NCBI RefSeq assembly: GCF_019740315.1
Contig: NZ_JAHXZR010000014.1
Location: 85,927-149,926, forward strand
DNA length: 64,000 nucleotides
Direction: 5' to 3'
DNA from: Oceanobacter mangrovi
GTDB taxonomy: Bacteria; Pseudomonadota; Gammaproteobacteria; Pseudomonadales; Oceanobacteraceae
Positions 34,592 to 42,808 of the stretch are shown piece by piece. Both the position numbers and the translations under genes were made by a program. A model generated the notes under the pieces. It did no database searches, was not told the origin of the DNA, and worked only from the letters and a program-made list of their open reading frames with translations. Each line of letters starts with the position of its first letter. Within the stretch, counting starts at the first letter, position 1.

Positions 34592-35797
34592 ATGTTGTTT
34601 TGTAAACAGACCAGCCAGCGCCGCCGGGTGCTGATCAGCAGCATCGGACTGACGGCCCTTTGCAGCCTGCCGGCAATGGCAACCCAGGGCACCTTTCCAC
34701 ACGGTTATGGCGTCAAATCCGAAGGCATGGGCGGCGTTGTCGTGGCCTTGCCGCAAGATGCCGTTGTCGGTGCTTCCAACCCGGCCGGCATGTTATCGGT
34801 TGGCGACCGGGTCGATGTTGGAGTGGCCTTTCTGCAGGCCGACAACGGTGTTGACTTCAACGGCGTCAATGCCGATGGCGGTGCTGACGGCGACCTATAC
34901 ATCATTCCCCAGTTTGGCTACAACCAGCTGCTCGACGAACAGAGCAGCCTGGGCGTTTCTGTCGTCGGCAACGGCGTTGGCACCCAGTACGCTGACGACG
35001 AAAATATCGGCGGCATGGAGGGGCCTGGATCGGAATTCCAGCAAATCGTTACAACCGTCAGCTATGCCCGCCAGCTAACGGCCAACCAAACCGTTGGCAT
35101 TGGTTTGATGGCGATTTATCAGGTACTGGAAGTCGACGGTACCGCCAGCATTGGCCTACCCGAAGGTCGAGACAGTGCTTATGGCAGTGGCCTGCGCGTT
35201 GGCTGGATGGGCAGTTTCGGTGAGTACCTGACACTCGGAGCCGCCTACGCCAGCCGCGGCTATATGAGCAAGATGAAGAAGTTCGAAAACCTGCTGGCAG
35301 AAGGTGGCGACATGGATATGCCCGCCAACTACGCCTTTGGCGCAGCCTATCAACGCAGTGACTGGACCTTCGCCCTGGACGTCCAGCATATCTTCTGGAG
35401 CGACGTCAAAACCTTTGGCAACCCCGGCGTCTCCAGTGCCAGCGGAGCCACCGGCAGCAGTTCCGGAGCCGGTTTTGGCTGGAATGATCAAACCGTCTGG
35501 AAACTGGGGCTGGCCTGGCAGGCCTCTGATGCCTTGACACTGCGGGCGGGCTACAACGATGCCAACCAGCTGGTCGACAGTGACTCAACCTATCTGGGAC
35601 TGCTGGCACCGGCAGCCAACCATCGCCACGTCACCATTGGCAGCACTTACACAACAGCCGCAGGCAGTGAATGGTCTGTTGCCTACGCGCGCTCGTTTGA
35701 AGGCAAGGTCAAGGGCACCGGCGCAGCGCCGGACTCACTCACCGATCCGTACATGAGCCAGCACTGGCTCTCCTTTGCCTACGGCAGTCGTTTCTGA
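34592..35797 (+). CDS. Outer-membrane porin, OmpP1/FadL/TodX family
   Basis: 401 residues with signal peptide (VLISSIGLTALCSLPAMA, cleaved before TQGTFPHGYG). The start of the mature protein, GYGVKSEGMGGVVVALPQDA, and ASNPAGM are the FadL-family N-terminal plug signature; the body is alternating beta strands ending in ...QHWLSFAYGSRF with terminal Phe for BamA recognition. It would let hydrophobic aromatics cross the outer membrane. Only 3 bp separate it from the StyA-like gene, so the pathway's substrate is probably poorly water-soluble. Confidence 0.9.
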   Translation: MLFCKQTSQRRRVLISSIGLTALCSLPAMATQGTFPHGYGVKSEGMGGVVVALPQDAVVGASNPAGMLSVGDRVDVGVAFLQADNGVDFNGVNADGGADGDLYIIPQFGYNQLLDEQSSLGVSVVGNGVGTQYADDENIGGMEGPGSEFQQIVTTVSYARQLTANQTVGIGLMAIYQVLEVDGTASIGLPEGRDSAYGSGLRVGWMGSFGEYLTLGAAYASRGYMSKMKKFENLLAEGGDMDMPANYAFGAAYQRSDWTFALDVQHIFWSDVKTFGNPGVSSASGATGSSSGAGFGWNDQTVWKLGLAWQASDALTLRAGYNDANQLVDSDSTYLGLLAPAANHRHVTIGSTYTTAAGSEWSVAYARSFEGKVKGTGAAPDSLTDPYMSQHWLSFAYGSRF

Positions 35798-35807
35798 GGA
35801 GTACACC

Positions 35808-36299
35808 ATGATTGATAACCAACAGCTGCGTCAGGCGCTCGGTCAGTTTGCCACTGGCGTCACCATTGTCACCACCAACACACCACAGGGAGAGCCGGTT
35901 GGCGTCACCGTCAGCAGCTTTAACTCGGTATCACTGGAGCCCCCTCTGGTGCTCTGGAGCATCGCCAAAAGCGCTTACAGCTGCGAGGCATTCGAAGCTG
36001 CCAGTCACTTTGCCGTGCATGTCCTCGGTGCTGAGCAGCAGCCTTTGTCGGACCGCTTTGCCCGCTCTTCCAGCGACAAGTTCGCTGGCATTGAGCTGCA
36101 ACAGGGGATCAATCGGCTGCCGTTGCTGACCGACTGCGCCGCTCGTTTTCAGTGTGCTGTGGAGTACTGCTATGAAGGCGGCGATCACCTGATCTTTGTC
36201 GGGCGGGTGATGAAGCTGGATCTGGCTGAACAGCCTGCCGATCCCTTGCTGTTCTATCGCAGCCGATATGCCCGGCTGGCCGTCCCCCAGCCCTGCTAG
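35808..36299 (+). CDS. NAD(P)H:flavin reductase (StyB/HpaC-type)
   Basis: 163 residues from the ATG at 35808, with GAGGAG before it. Flavin-reductase-like split-barrel: LRQALGQFATGVTIVTTNTP, GVTVSSFNSVSLEPPLVLWS, and HLIFVGRVMKLD with a C-terminal LLFYRSRYARL. This family supplies free reduced flavin to two-component monooxygenases. Given that a StyA-like protein lies two genes upstream, it is the reductase partner. Ten bp after the porin gene. Confidence 0.92.
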   Translation: MIDNQQLRQALGQFATGVTIVTTNTPQGEPVGVTVSSFNSVSLEPPLVLWSIAKSAYSCEAFEAASHFAVHVLGAEQQPLSDRFARSSSDKFAGIELQQGINRLPLLTDCAARFQCAVEYCYEGGDHLIFVGRVMKLDLAEQPADPLLFYRSRYARLAVPQPC

Positions 36300-36411
36300 C
36301 GAACGTCCGGTATCAACAGTTAGCGCTGGTGATACCGGCTTTCCCGGGACTTACCAATATCAACCCTGTTTATGCCATTGGCAGACGTTCCCGCGAACGT
36401 GGAGTCACCCT

Positions 36412-37437
36412 ATGAATGCTTCAGTACATCAGGTTGAGCTGGTGTTTTGTGACGGAGTAACCCAAACCATCACTGCCAGCAGCGGCCAAAGCTTGCTGGA
36501 TGCGGCAGTGGCTGCGAATGTTGCGGTTATGCACCAGTGCCGCTCCGGCAGTTGCTCCAGTTGTATCGCCCAGCTAACCGACGGCACCACCAGCAAGCTG
36601 GCTGGCTCCAGCTCCACCCTGCTGACAAGTGAATACGATGCCGGCCAGCGGTTGCTGTGCGTCTGCCAGGCAGAATCCGATTGCCGCCTGACACTCTCGT
36701 ACAGCAGTGCCGCCGCTGCGGTGACGGCTGGCACCGCTCACGCCTTTATCAATAGCATCGAAAGCATTGCTGACGATGTGGTACGGCTACGGCTGGAACT
36801 GGCGGAAGGTAGCTGGATGAAATTTCAGCCCGGTCAGTATGTCCAGATCGAAGTTCCAGGCTGCGGTCAGCTGCGCAGCTATTCGCCCTACAGCACTGCC
36901 GAACAACTGCCCTACATGGATTTCATGATCCGTATCCAGCCCCTCGGCGTTATGTCTGAGTGGCTGCGCCAACACGCCGAAGTCGATCAGGTACTGACAC
37001 TCACAGGCCCTTACGGCGCCTTCTTCCTGCGCCCGGAACACAAACGCAAGCCGCATATCTTTATCGCCGGGGGCACAGGCCTCGCCCCCGTGCTTTCCAT
37101 GATCGACAGCCTGCGGAATCAGGGTGGTCTGCGGCCACCGGTATTGTTGAGCTTTGGCTGCAGCAGCGCCGCCAGCCTGTTTGGTATTGAAGACATCAGG
37201 CTGCGCCAACGATGGATGCCAAATCTGGATGCCCGCGTTTGTGTCAGCCGAGAAGCCGTGCCGGGTTGCCTGCAACAAAATCTGCTCGACGCCATCAGCC
37301 CCAACGACATCAAACCCGACAGCGTCGCCTATCTGTGCGGGCCTCCGGCCATGGTGGAAGCAGCGACCCAAAAGCTGCTGCAACATGGCGTTGCTGCTGA
37401 CCATATCTACAGCGAACCCTTTGTTGCCAGCCACTGA
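36412..37437 (+). CDS. Oxygenase reductase: plant-type [2Fe-2S] plus FAD/NAD domains (BenC-like)
   Basis: 341 residues from the ATG at 36412 (GGAG upstream). Ferredoxin domain (~1-90) with CRSGSCSSCIAQL and a further Cys in RLLCVCQAE; FAD domain with LRSYSPYSTAE; NAD domain with IFIAGGTGLAPVLSMI and the end AYLCGPPAMVEAATQKLL. This is the class IB reductase used by benzoate- and anthranilate-type dioxygenases to pass NADH electrons straight to a Rieske oxygenase. The only Rieske gene in the same cluster is at 28550, so it is the probable partner. Note that real CarAa uses a separate ferredoxin; this mixed pairing is unusual. Confidence 0.9.
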   Translation: MNASVHQVELVFCDGVTQTITASSGQSLLDAAVAANVAVMHQCRSGSCSSCIAQLTDGTTSKLAGSSSTLLTSEYDAGQRLLCVCQAESDCRLTLSYSSAAAAVTAGTAHAFINSIESIADDVVRLRLELAEGSWMKFQPGQYVQIEVPGCGQLRSYSPYSTAEQLPYMDFMIRIQPLGVMSEWLRQHAEVDQVLTLTGPYGAFFLRPEHKRKPHIFIAGGTGLAPVLSMIDSLRNQGGLRPPVLLSFGCSSAASLFGIEDIRLRQRWMPNLDARVCVSREAVPGCLQQNLLDAISPNDIKPDSVAYLCGPPAMVEAATQKLLQHGVAADHIYSEPFVASH

Positions 37438-37489
37438 CCTGACCCAACCCATTCATGAACCGGCCACCCAGCTGGCCAGAGGATTTCCG

Positions 37490-38806
37490 ATGAATCGTCC
37501 CCAATTTACAGAGCAGCAATGGGCCTGGTATCAGCAAGCCTGTGCTCGCATTAACCCGGCCCGGTTACAACAACGACTGTTCGAACTGACCGATATTCAT
37601 AGCCCTACTGGCGCTACCCGGGCCGCCAGCGAGTACATGGTGAACGACTTGCAGAATGCCGGGCTGAACGCCCGTTACCAGCCAATGAGTGAGATCACGG
37701 GCAATGTGCTGGCGGAACTGCCGGGCTCAGGCAATGGTGCCAGCCTGCTGCTATACGCTCCGATTGATACCCACCTGGAACGCGATGGCAGCGACGAACT
37801 GCTCACCGGCAAGGCAGCAGAGGCGGATATGCAACCCTATGCCCAGCAGTTACCCGACTGGGTGTTTGGGCTTGGTGCGTCAAACCCCAAAGCCATGGTT
37901 GCTACCCTGGCCGAAATTGCCCGAGCCCTGATCGAAGCCGACATCCCGCTGCAGGGCAATTTACTGGTCGGCATGGCAGATGGCGGCATGCCGGTGGACA
38001 TTTCTGCCCGTGGTCATGCCGGTATGTCCAATGGCGTGCTGCATTTGCTCAACCGTGGCGGGGCTGCCGACTTTGCCATCGTCATGAAGCCCTGGAACTG
38101 GGTCTATCACGAAGAGCCTGGCATGGGTTGGTTCAAGGTTCGGGTCAAGGGCACTCTGGGCTACGCTGGCGTGCCGCATGACTTGCCGGAGTTTCGCAGT
38201 TCTGTTGTCCCGGCAGCGACCGTGATTCAGGAAATTGAACGCTGGTTACCCGAATATGCGGAACGTAATACCTCCGGCGTTATTCGACCTTACGGCTGGA
38301 TCGCCGGTGTGCAAGGCGGTGACTGCGAACGACCGGCCTTTCCATCAGCGGTCACAGAAATATTCCTCGACCTGCGAATCAATCCGCGTACCAGCCCGGC
38401 CAACGTCAAACACCAGTTTGGCGAGTTCATCGACGCCATGTTGCAACGCCACCCGGAAATTGAACTGGAATGGCAAATGTACGGCACCGTACCTGGTGGC
38501 ACGACCGATCCGGATAACTGGATTATCCAGTCCTGTATCCGGGGCTGGGAGCAGCTGGAACAGCGACCTTACAGCACACCAGACCTGCTTGGTGGCCAGA
38601 CCGACGGCACCGCCCTGCGTCGTTACGGCATACCAACAGCCCGCATTGGCTGGCCCTGGCCTGCCAAAAATCCGCCATTGGCGGTTGCTGAAGGGCTCGG
38701 AGGTATGGGCGCAACCTATATCCCCGACCTGATTCCCTGTGCTGAAAAAATCCTCTACGCCGTCATCGATACCCTCACCCGCCCTCGCCACGAACTGGGT
38801 CTGTAA
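37490..38806 (+). CDS. M20-family metallopeptidase-like protein with altered active site
   Basis: 438 residues from the ATG at 37490. The fold matches M20 (ArgE/DapE/CPG2) in order: TDIHSPTGATRAASEYMV, LLLYAPIDTHLERDG (first metal His), WVFGLGASNPKAMVATLAEI, dimerisation domain FKVRVKGTLGYAGVPHDLPE, and the C-terminal YSTPDLLGGQTDGTALRRYG. Key differences: the bridging Asp (usually G-x-x-D-x-K-G) is Asn-Pro-Lys, and the catalytic Glu-Glu pair expected at LLVGMADGGMPVDI is missing. So it may act on an unusual substrate with fewer metals, or not be a peptidase. It comes right after the reductase gene and before an amidase. Confidence 0.8.
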   Translation: MNRPQFTEQQWAWYQQACARINPARLQQRLFELTDIHSPTGATRAASEYMVNDLQNAGLNARYQPMSEITGNVLAELPGSGNGASLLLYAPIDTHLERDGSDELLTGKAAEADMQPYAQQLPDWVFGLGASNPKAMVATLAEIARALIEADIPLQGNLLVGMADGGMPVDISARGHAGMSNGVLHLLNRGGAADFAIVMKPWNWVYHEEPGMGWFKVRVKGTLGYAGVPHDLPEFRSSVVPAATVIQEIERWLPEYAERNTSGVIRPYGWIAGVQGGDCERPAFPSAVTEIFLDLRINPRTSPANVKHQFGEFIDAMLQRHPEIELEWQMYGTVPGGTTDPDNWIIQSCIRGWEQLEQRPYSTPDLLGGQTDGTALRRYGIPTARIGWPWPAKNPPLAVAEGLGGMGATYIPDLIPCAEKILYAVIDTLTRPRHELGL

Positions 38807-38821
38807 CCGGAGCTTATGATC

Positions 38822-40276
38822 ATGAACCAAGCTATTGCTGCTGCCCCATATACCAGCATTCAATCCATGCAACAGGCGTTGCTCAACGGTGAACTAACCG
38901 TCCGCCAGCTGGTTGCTGACAGCCTTCAACGAATCCATGCAGGCGCGCACCTCAACCTGTTTGTCAGCGTCGATGCCGATGCCGCGATGGCTGCAGCGGA
39001 TGCTGCCGACCAGGCGATTCAGGCCGGTGTCGAATTGCTGCCCCTGACAGGTGTTACCCTGGTAATCAAGGACAATATTCATACCGCCAATCTGCCTTGT
39101 ACCGCTGGCTGTCCGGCACTCGCTGACTTCATTCCTGATGCCGATGCGCCAGTCGTCAAACGACTGCGAGATCAGGGCGCGATCATTCTTGGCAAAACCA
39201 ATATGCACGAACTGGCTTTCGGCGCGACTGGCTATAACACCAGTTTCAACACCGGTGCGCTGGCCGGTATTCGCAATGCCTATGACGCAGAGCGTATTGC
39301 CGGTGGCTCCTCATCCGGCAGTGCTGCCGCCGTCGCAGCCCGAATGGCGATGGTTGCTCTCGGCACCGACACCGGTGGTTCAATGCGTATTCCACCAGCC
39401 CTGAATGGCTGCGCCTCCTTGCGGCCAAGCAGTGGCCGTTATCCGGATCGGGGCATGATCCCGATTTCCCACAGCCGTGATACCGCTGGCCCGATGGCCC
39501 TGACCATGACAGACGTAGCCCTGCTCGATGGCCTGATCTGCGACGACCAGCAGCTTGAGGAAATCGACCTTAACAGCCTGCGTCTGGGCCTGCCCGCCGG
39601 CTTCTGGGCCAATCTGGATGACGACACCCGGATGGTTATGCAGGACGTTAAACAGCGGCTCCAGCAAGCTGGTGTCACGTTGGTCGAAATTGCCGACAGC
39701 CAACTGCAGGAACTGAATGAGAAGATCGGTTTCCCGGTCGTTTTTCACGAAGCCTTCGACAGCATGGTTGAGTATCTGGCAACCCAGGGACCACAACTGA
39801 CCCTTGAGCAACTGGTTGCCGGTATCAACAGCCCGGACGTCAAGGCTTGCTACGAACAGATTATTCTGCCGCGCCAGCTGCCAACCGCAGACGGCAGCAC
39901 AGCTTCCGGGCCCGTCTACGAATGGGCCATGAACAGCGGCAAACCAGCACTGATCAGCCGCTACGAATATTTGTTCGGTCACTACCAGCTGGACGCACTG
40001 ATCTTTCCGACAACCGCAGTCGTTGCCCCCAAAGCCGTGCCAGAAGTCAGCTCACCGGGTAACTTTGACTTGCTGATCCAGAACACGGAACCCGCCGCCA
40101 GTGCCGGTTTACCAGCGCTGCAGATTCCCGCTGGTCTGGGATTGGATTCCGGTATGCCGGTTGGTCTGGAAATCGACGGCCAGCGTATGCAGGACCGCCG
40201 TTTGCTGGCAATTGGCATCGCTATCCAGGCATTACTGGAGCCGCTGCCTGCGCCACAACAGAGCCTCAGTCGTTGA
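38822..40276 (+). CDS. Amidase, amidase-signature family
   Basis: 484 residues from the ATG at 38822, which is ten bases after GGAG; the ATG six bases earlier is only four bases from it. The Ser-cisSer-Lys triad is visible: Lys in LVIKDNIHTANLPC, cis-Ser in IAGGSSSGSAAAVAARM, nucleophile Ser in GTDTGGSMRIPPALNGC. It hydrolyses a carboxamide to acid and ammonia in the cytoplasm. In this operon it follows the M20 protein, so one of the two probably opens a ring amide or N-acyl bond formed after oxygenation. Overlaps the next gene by one base (TGATG). Confidence 0.92.
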   Translation: MNQAIAAAPYTSIQSMQQALLNGELTVRQLVADSLQRIHAGAHLNLFVSVDADAAMAAADAADQAIQAGVELLPLTGVTLVIKDNIHTANLPCTAGCPALADFIPDADAPVVKRLRDQGAIILGKTNMHELAFGATGYNTSFNTGALAGIRNAYDAERIAGGSSSGSAAAVAARMAMVALGTDTGGSMRIPPALNGCASLRPSSGRYPDRGMIPISHSRDTAGPMALTMTDVALLDGLICDDQQLEEIDLNSLRLGLPAGFWANLDDDTRMVMQDVKQRLQQAGVTLVEIADSQLQELNEKIGFPVVFHEAFDSMVEYLATQGPQLTLEQLVAGINSPDVKACYEQIILPRQLPTADGSTASGPVYEWAMNSGKPALISRYEYLFGHYQLDALIFPTTAVVAPKAVPEVSSPGNFDLLIQNTEPAASAGLPALQIPAGLGLDSGMPVGLEIDGQRMQDRRLLAIGIAIQALLEPLPAPQQSLSR

Positions 40277-41454
40277 TGCCCGCAACGCCAAACCGTCAGC
40301 AAGCCAACCCGCAGCGACTGATCTATCTGGTGGCTGCCTTGCTGGCCTTGCAGCCGCTCACCACCGACCTCTATCTGCCAGGCCTGGCGGCCTTGCAGGA
40401 CGAGTTACACAGCCGTGGTGAGCAGGTTCGTTACAGCCTCACCTCACTGTTGCTGACCTTTGGTCTGTCACAGTTATTGTGGGGCAAACTGGCACTGAAA
40501 GTACCACGCGCCGCGATTCTGTATCTGGGACTGGGGCTGCATGCAGTGGCCGCTATTGGCGGCTCACTGGCTACTGACATCGACTGGCTGATTATCACCC
40601 GGGCCGTCCAGGGAGCCGGTCTGGGGGCCGTTATTATTGCTGCCCGTGCCATGATGCATGGCTATCATCCGGCCAACAGTACAGACCAGTTGGCCAGAAG
40701 TCTGGGGCTGGTAGCCCTGGTCGCCACCCTGACCATTCCACTGGGCGCCCTGCTGGTCACAGCTGCCGGGTGGCGAGCTGCTGTGCTGGCCCCGGCGTTG
40801 CTGTCGGCAGGTGTTTTATTGTGGCTGGTTAATGGCAAACCGGAAGCCGGCTTGCACAGTGCCCCCGAACGTCCTGTTGCGCTGGCGAAAATACTGCGGC
40901 AGCCGGTCTTTTACCGGTACACCCTGCTAAACAGCCTGACTTACGCCACCCTGGTAGGTTTGCTCAGTAATGCACCGCTGATTTTTATCAGCCACCAGCA
41001 CGTCAGCCCTGTCTGGTTTGGTTTGGTGATGTGTGTGATGGTGATGGGATTTGCAGCCGGTACCCGACTGTGCCGTTGGTTATTGCAAAGCAAGTCACTG
41101 AGACAGACCTTGCTGGTTGCCAGTGCGCTGAATCTTGTGGCGGCCGTTTTGCTCGCCAGCCTGGTGTTGTTCAGCTGGCTGACACTGATCACCTTCCTGC
41201 TGCCAGGACTGCTATTTATGCTGGCTCATGGTATCAATCACAGCTGTGCCCAAAGCCAGGTATTGAAACCCTTTGATGGCCACAGCCTGCAGGTTTCCGC
41301 CTTTAACGGCAGCCTGATGATGCTGGCCACCTTTGCTATCAGTAGCGCCTTGCCAGGCATTACCGATGCCGGAACGCAGTTGCTGGCTTGTCTCGCCGGG
41401 CTGATGATGACCACCGCCGTAGCGTCGTTATGGGCGGCGCGGTCTTCCCGATAA
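40276..41454 (+). CDS. MFS exporter, Bcr/CflA family
   Basis: 392 residues from the ATG at 40276, sharing one base with the amidase stop. Twelve membrane segments. The N-terminal LQPLTTDLYLPGLAALQDEL and RAVQGAGLGAVIIAARAMMH are those of the Bcr/CflA drug:H+ antiporters. It would pump out a toxic intermediate or product. Last gene of the operon that starts with the StyA-like gene. No terminator hairpin is seen in the 365 bp after it. Confidence 0.88.
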   Translation: MPATPNRQQANPQRLIYLVAALLALQPLTTDLYLPGLAALQDELHSRGEQVRYSLTSLLLTFGLSQLLWGKLALKVPRAAILYLGLGLHAVAAIGGSLATDIDWLIITRAVQGAGLGAVIIAARAMMHGYHPANSTDQLARSLGLVALVATLTIPLGALLVTAAGWRAAVLAPALLSAGVLLWLVNGKPEAGLHSAPERPVALAKILRQPVFYRYTLLNSLTYATLVGLLSNAPLIFISHQHVSPVWFGLVMCVMVMGFAAGTRLCRWLLQSKSLRQTLLVASALNLVAAVLLASLVLFSWLTLITFLLPGLLFMLAHGINHSCAQSQVLKPFDGHSLQVSAFNGSLMMLATFAISSALPGITDAGTQLLACLAGLMMTTAVASLWAARSSR

Positions 41455-41819
41455 CCAGCCAGCGTCCGATCAATCCGACTTCAATGCCAGACACCAGCCG
41501 CTGACGCGACTGGTGTCGATCAGTCCATATTTTTCCGATTTCTGATAAAGCTGTTGTCAACCTGGTGGTAAATCTTACCGACTCTGACAGATACAGCCTT
41601 CAACATCACAATAACCAGCGATTATTTACCTACATATCTTCAAACAATCAGCAGATTGCCAATATCTGTCGTATCACAAAAAAAATGCAATTCCGATCTG
41701 CTTGATAAAGCCGTCCTGAGATACTGATATCCCGCTATTGAAAGTTTTCAGAGTGGATATTCCCTGGATTATCTACCGATAGCCCAGACCAGCGTAATTC
41801 GACTTTAATTGCAGGAAAT
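41455..41819. other. 365-bp intergenic stretch before the minor pilin operon
   Basis: AT-rich DNA from 41570 with no gene. It must hold the promoter of the pilus operon. I see no clear sigma-54 or sigma-70 match that I would insist on. ATTGCAGGAAATA is the ribosome-binding region of the next gene. Confidence 0.5.
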
Positions 41820-42425
41820 ATGATGGGTTTTACGAGCAACTCCAATCGCTGCCAGCCGCAGTCTGGCTCAGCCCTGATTATCACGCTGGTGCTGCTGACG
41901 GCGATCACCCTGGCAGCCACCGTTGGCATGCAGCAGACGACCTTACAAACCCGGATGGTGACCAACTATAACGTCCAGCAACAGGTACGCAGCGCGTCAC
42001 TGAGCCACCTTGATCGAACCTATGGCAACCTGCAGGCCATGTACGAGGCACTCGGTACCGACGGTCTCACAGATCTGATGAGCCTGGTCGAGGAAGAAGA
42101 AAACGCCCTCCAGGAACAGCGTGACGACGGCGTCAGTGAAGATGACCTCAGTTACGACAATGTCGCTCTCGCGCCCTACAGCAACTTCAGCTGGGATGAA
42201 CCATCAACCGCTGAATTGCCAGCGGTTGCTTCGACCACTACCGAAATCTATTACGACGCCGCCCACCCGATCAGTTCCACCTGCCTGTTGTGCAACGAAG
42301 GCAATTCCTCCGGCAGCGCCAGCAAATATCCGTTTCGGGTTATTGCCACTGCCCAAGACAGCAACGGCAAAATCATTTCAACCCAGGTACTGGGTATCAC
42401 CCTGACTGGCGCTGGCAGTGACTGA
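41820..42425 (+). CDS. pilX: Type IV pilus minor pilin, PilX-like
   Basis: 201 residues. The N-terminus CQPQSGSALIITLVLLTAIT is the PilX form of the prepilin membrane helix, with Gly before Ser as processing site and no glutamate at position 5 in the usual place. The rest is a short globular domain with CLLCNEG, two cysteines. PilX with PilY1, PilV, PilW and FimU primes pilus assembly and adhesion at the cell pole. First of six genes; in Pseudomonas pilX normally follows pilW, but here it comes first. Confidence 0.83.
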   Translation: MMGFTSNSNRCQPQSGSALIITLVLLTAITLAATVGMQQTTLQTRMVTNYNVQQQVRSASLSHLDRTYGNLQAMYEALGTDGLTDLMSLVEEEENALQEQRDDGVSEDDLSYDNVALAPYSNFSWDEPSTAELPAVASTTTEIYYDAAHPISSTCLLCNEGNSSGSASKYPFRVIATAQDSNGKIISTQVLGITLTGAGSD

Positions 42426-42448
42426 CTATTTTTATTGGGAATAACAGG

Positions 42449-42799
42449 ATGAAAACAATCGCTATAACAGCCGGGTTATTGAGTGGAATGATCAGCATAT
42501 CCGCCAGCTGCCATGCCGATGCCCTGATGAATAATGCGGAATATCATATCTCTGTCGCCAACCTGCAGACCTTTTCCGGTTCTGCCGTGGTTGCCCGTCT
42601 TTGCGATTCCTGCGAAGCCCAGACCTTTACCCTGACCTCGAACACCCGCTTGCTCGAATACGAACGCGATATCGACCTGCAACGGGCCAGTGAACTCTAT
42701 CTGCGCAAGAACATGTCGGTGATTTTTCTCGGCGTCGACCGCGCTGCGGCCACGCTCGACTACATCAACTTTGGTGGCCATGCCACGGCCAACTACTGA
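42449..42799 (+). CDS. Small exported protein of the minor pilin operon, unknown
   Basis: 116 residues with a signal peptide (ITAGLLSGMISISASCHA, cleaved before DALMNNAEYH). The mature ~90 residues contain RLCDSCEAQTF, a Cys-x2-Cys pair, and end NFGGHATANY. I do not recognise a family; it occupies the place that a small PilY2-like accessory would take next to pilY1. It is 23 bp after pilX and 9 bp before pilY1, so it is co-transcribed and probably acts in the periplasm on PilY1 or the minor pilins. Confidence 0.75.
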   Translation: MKTIAITAGLLSGMISISASCHADALMNNAEYHISVANLQTFSGSAVVARLCDSCEAQTFTLTSNTRLLEYERDIDLQRASELYLRKNMSVIFLGVDRAAATLDYINFGGHATANY

Positions 42800-42808
42800 G
42801 GCGAACAC

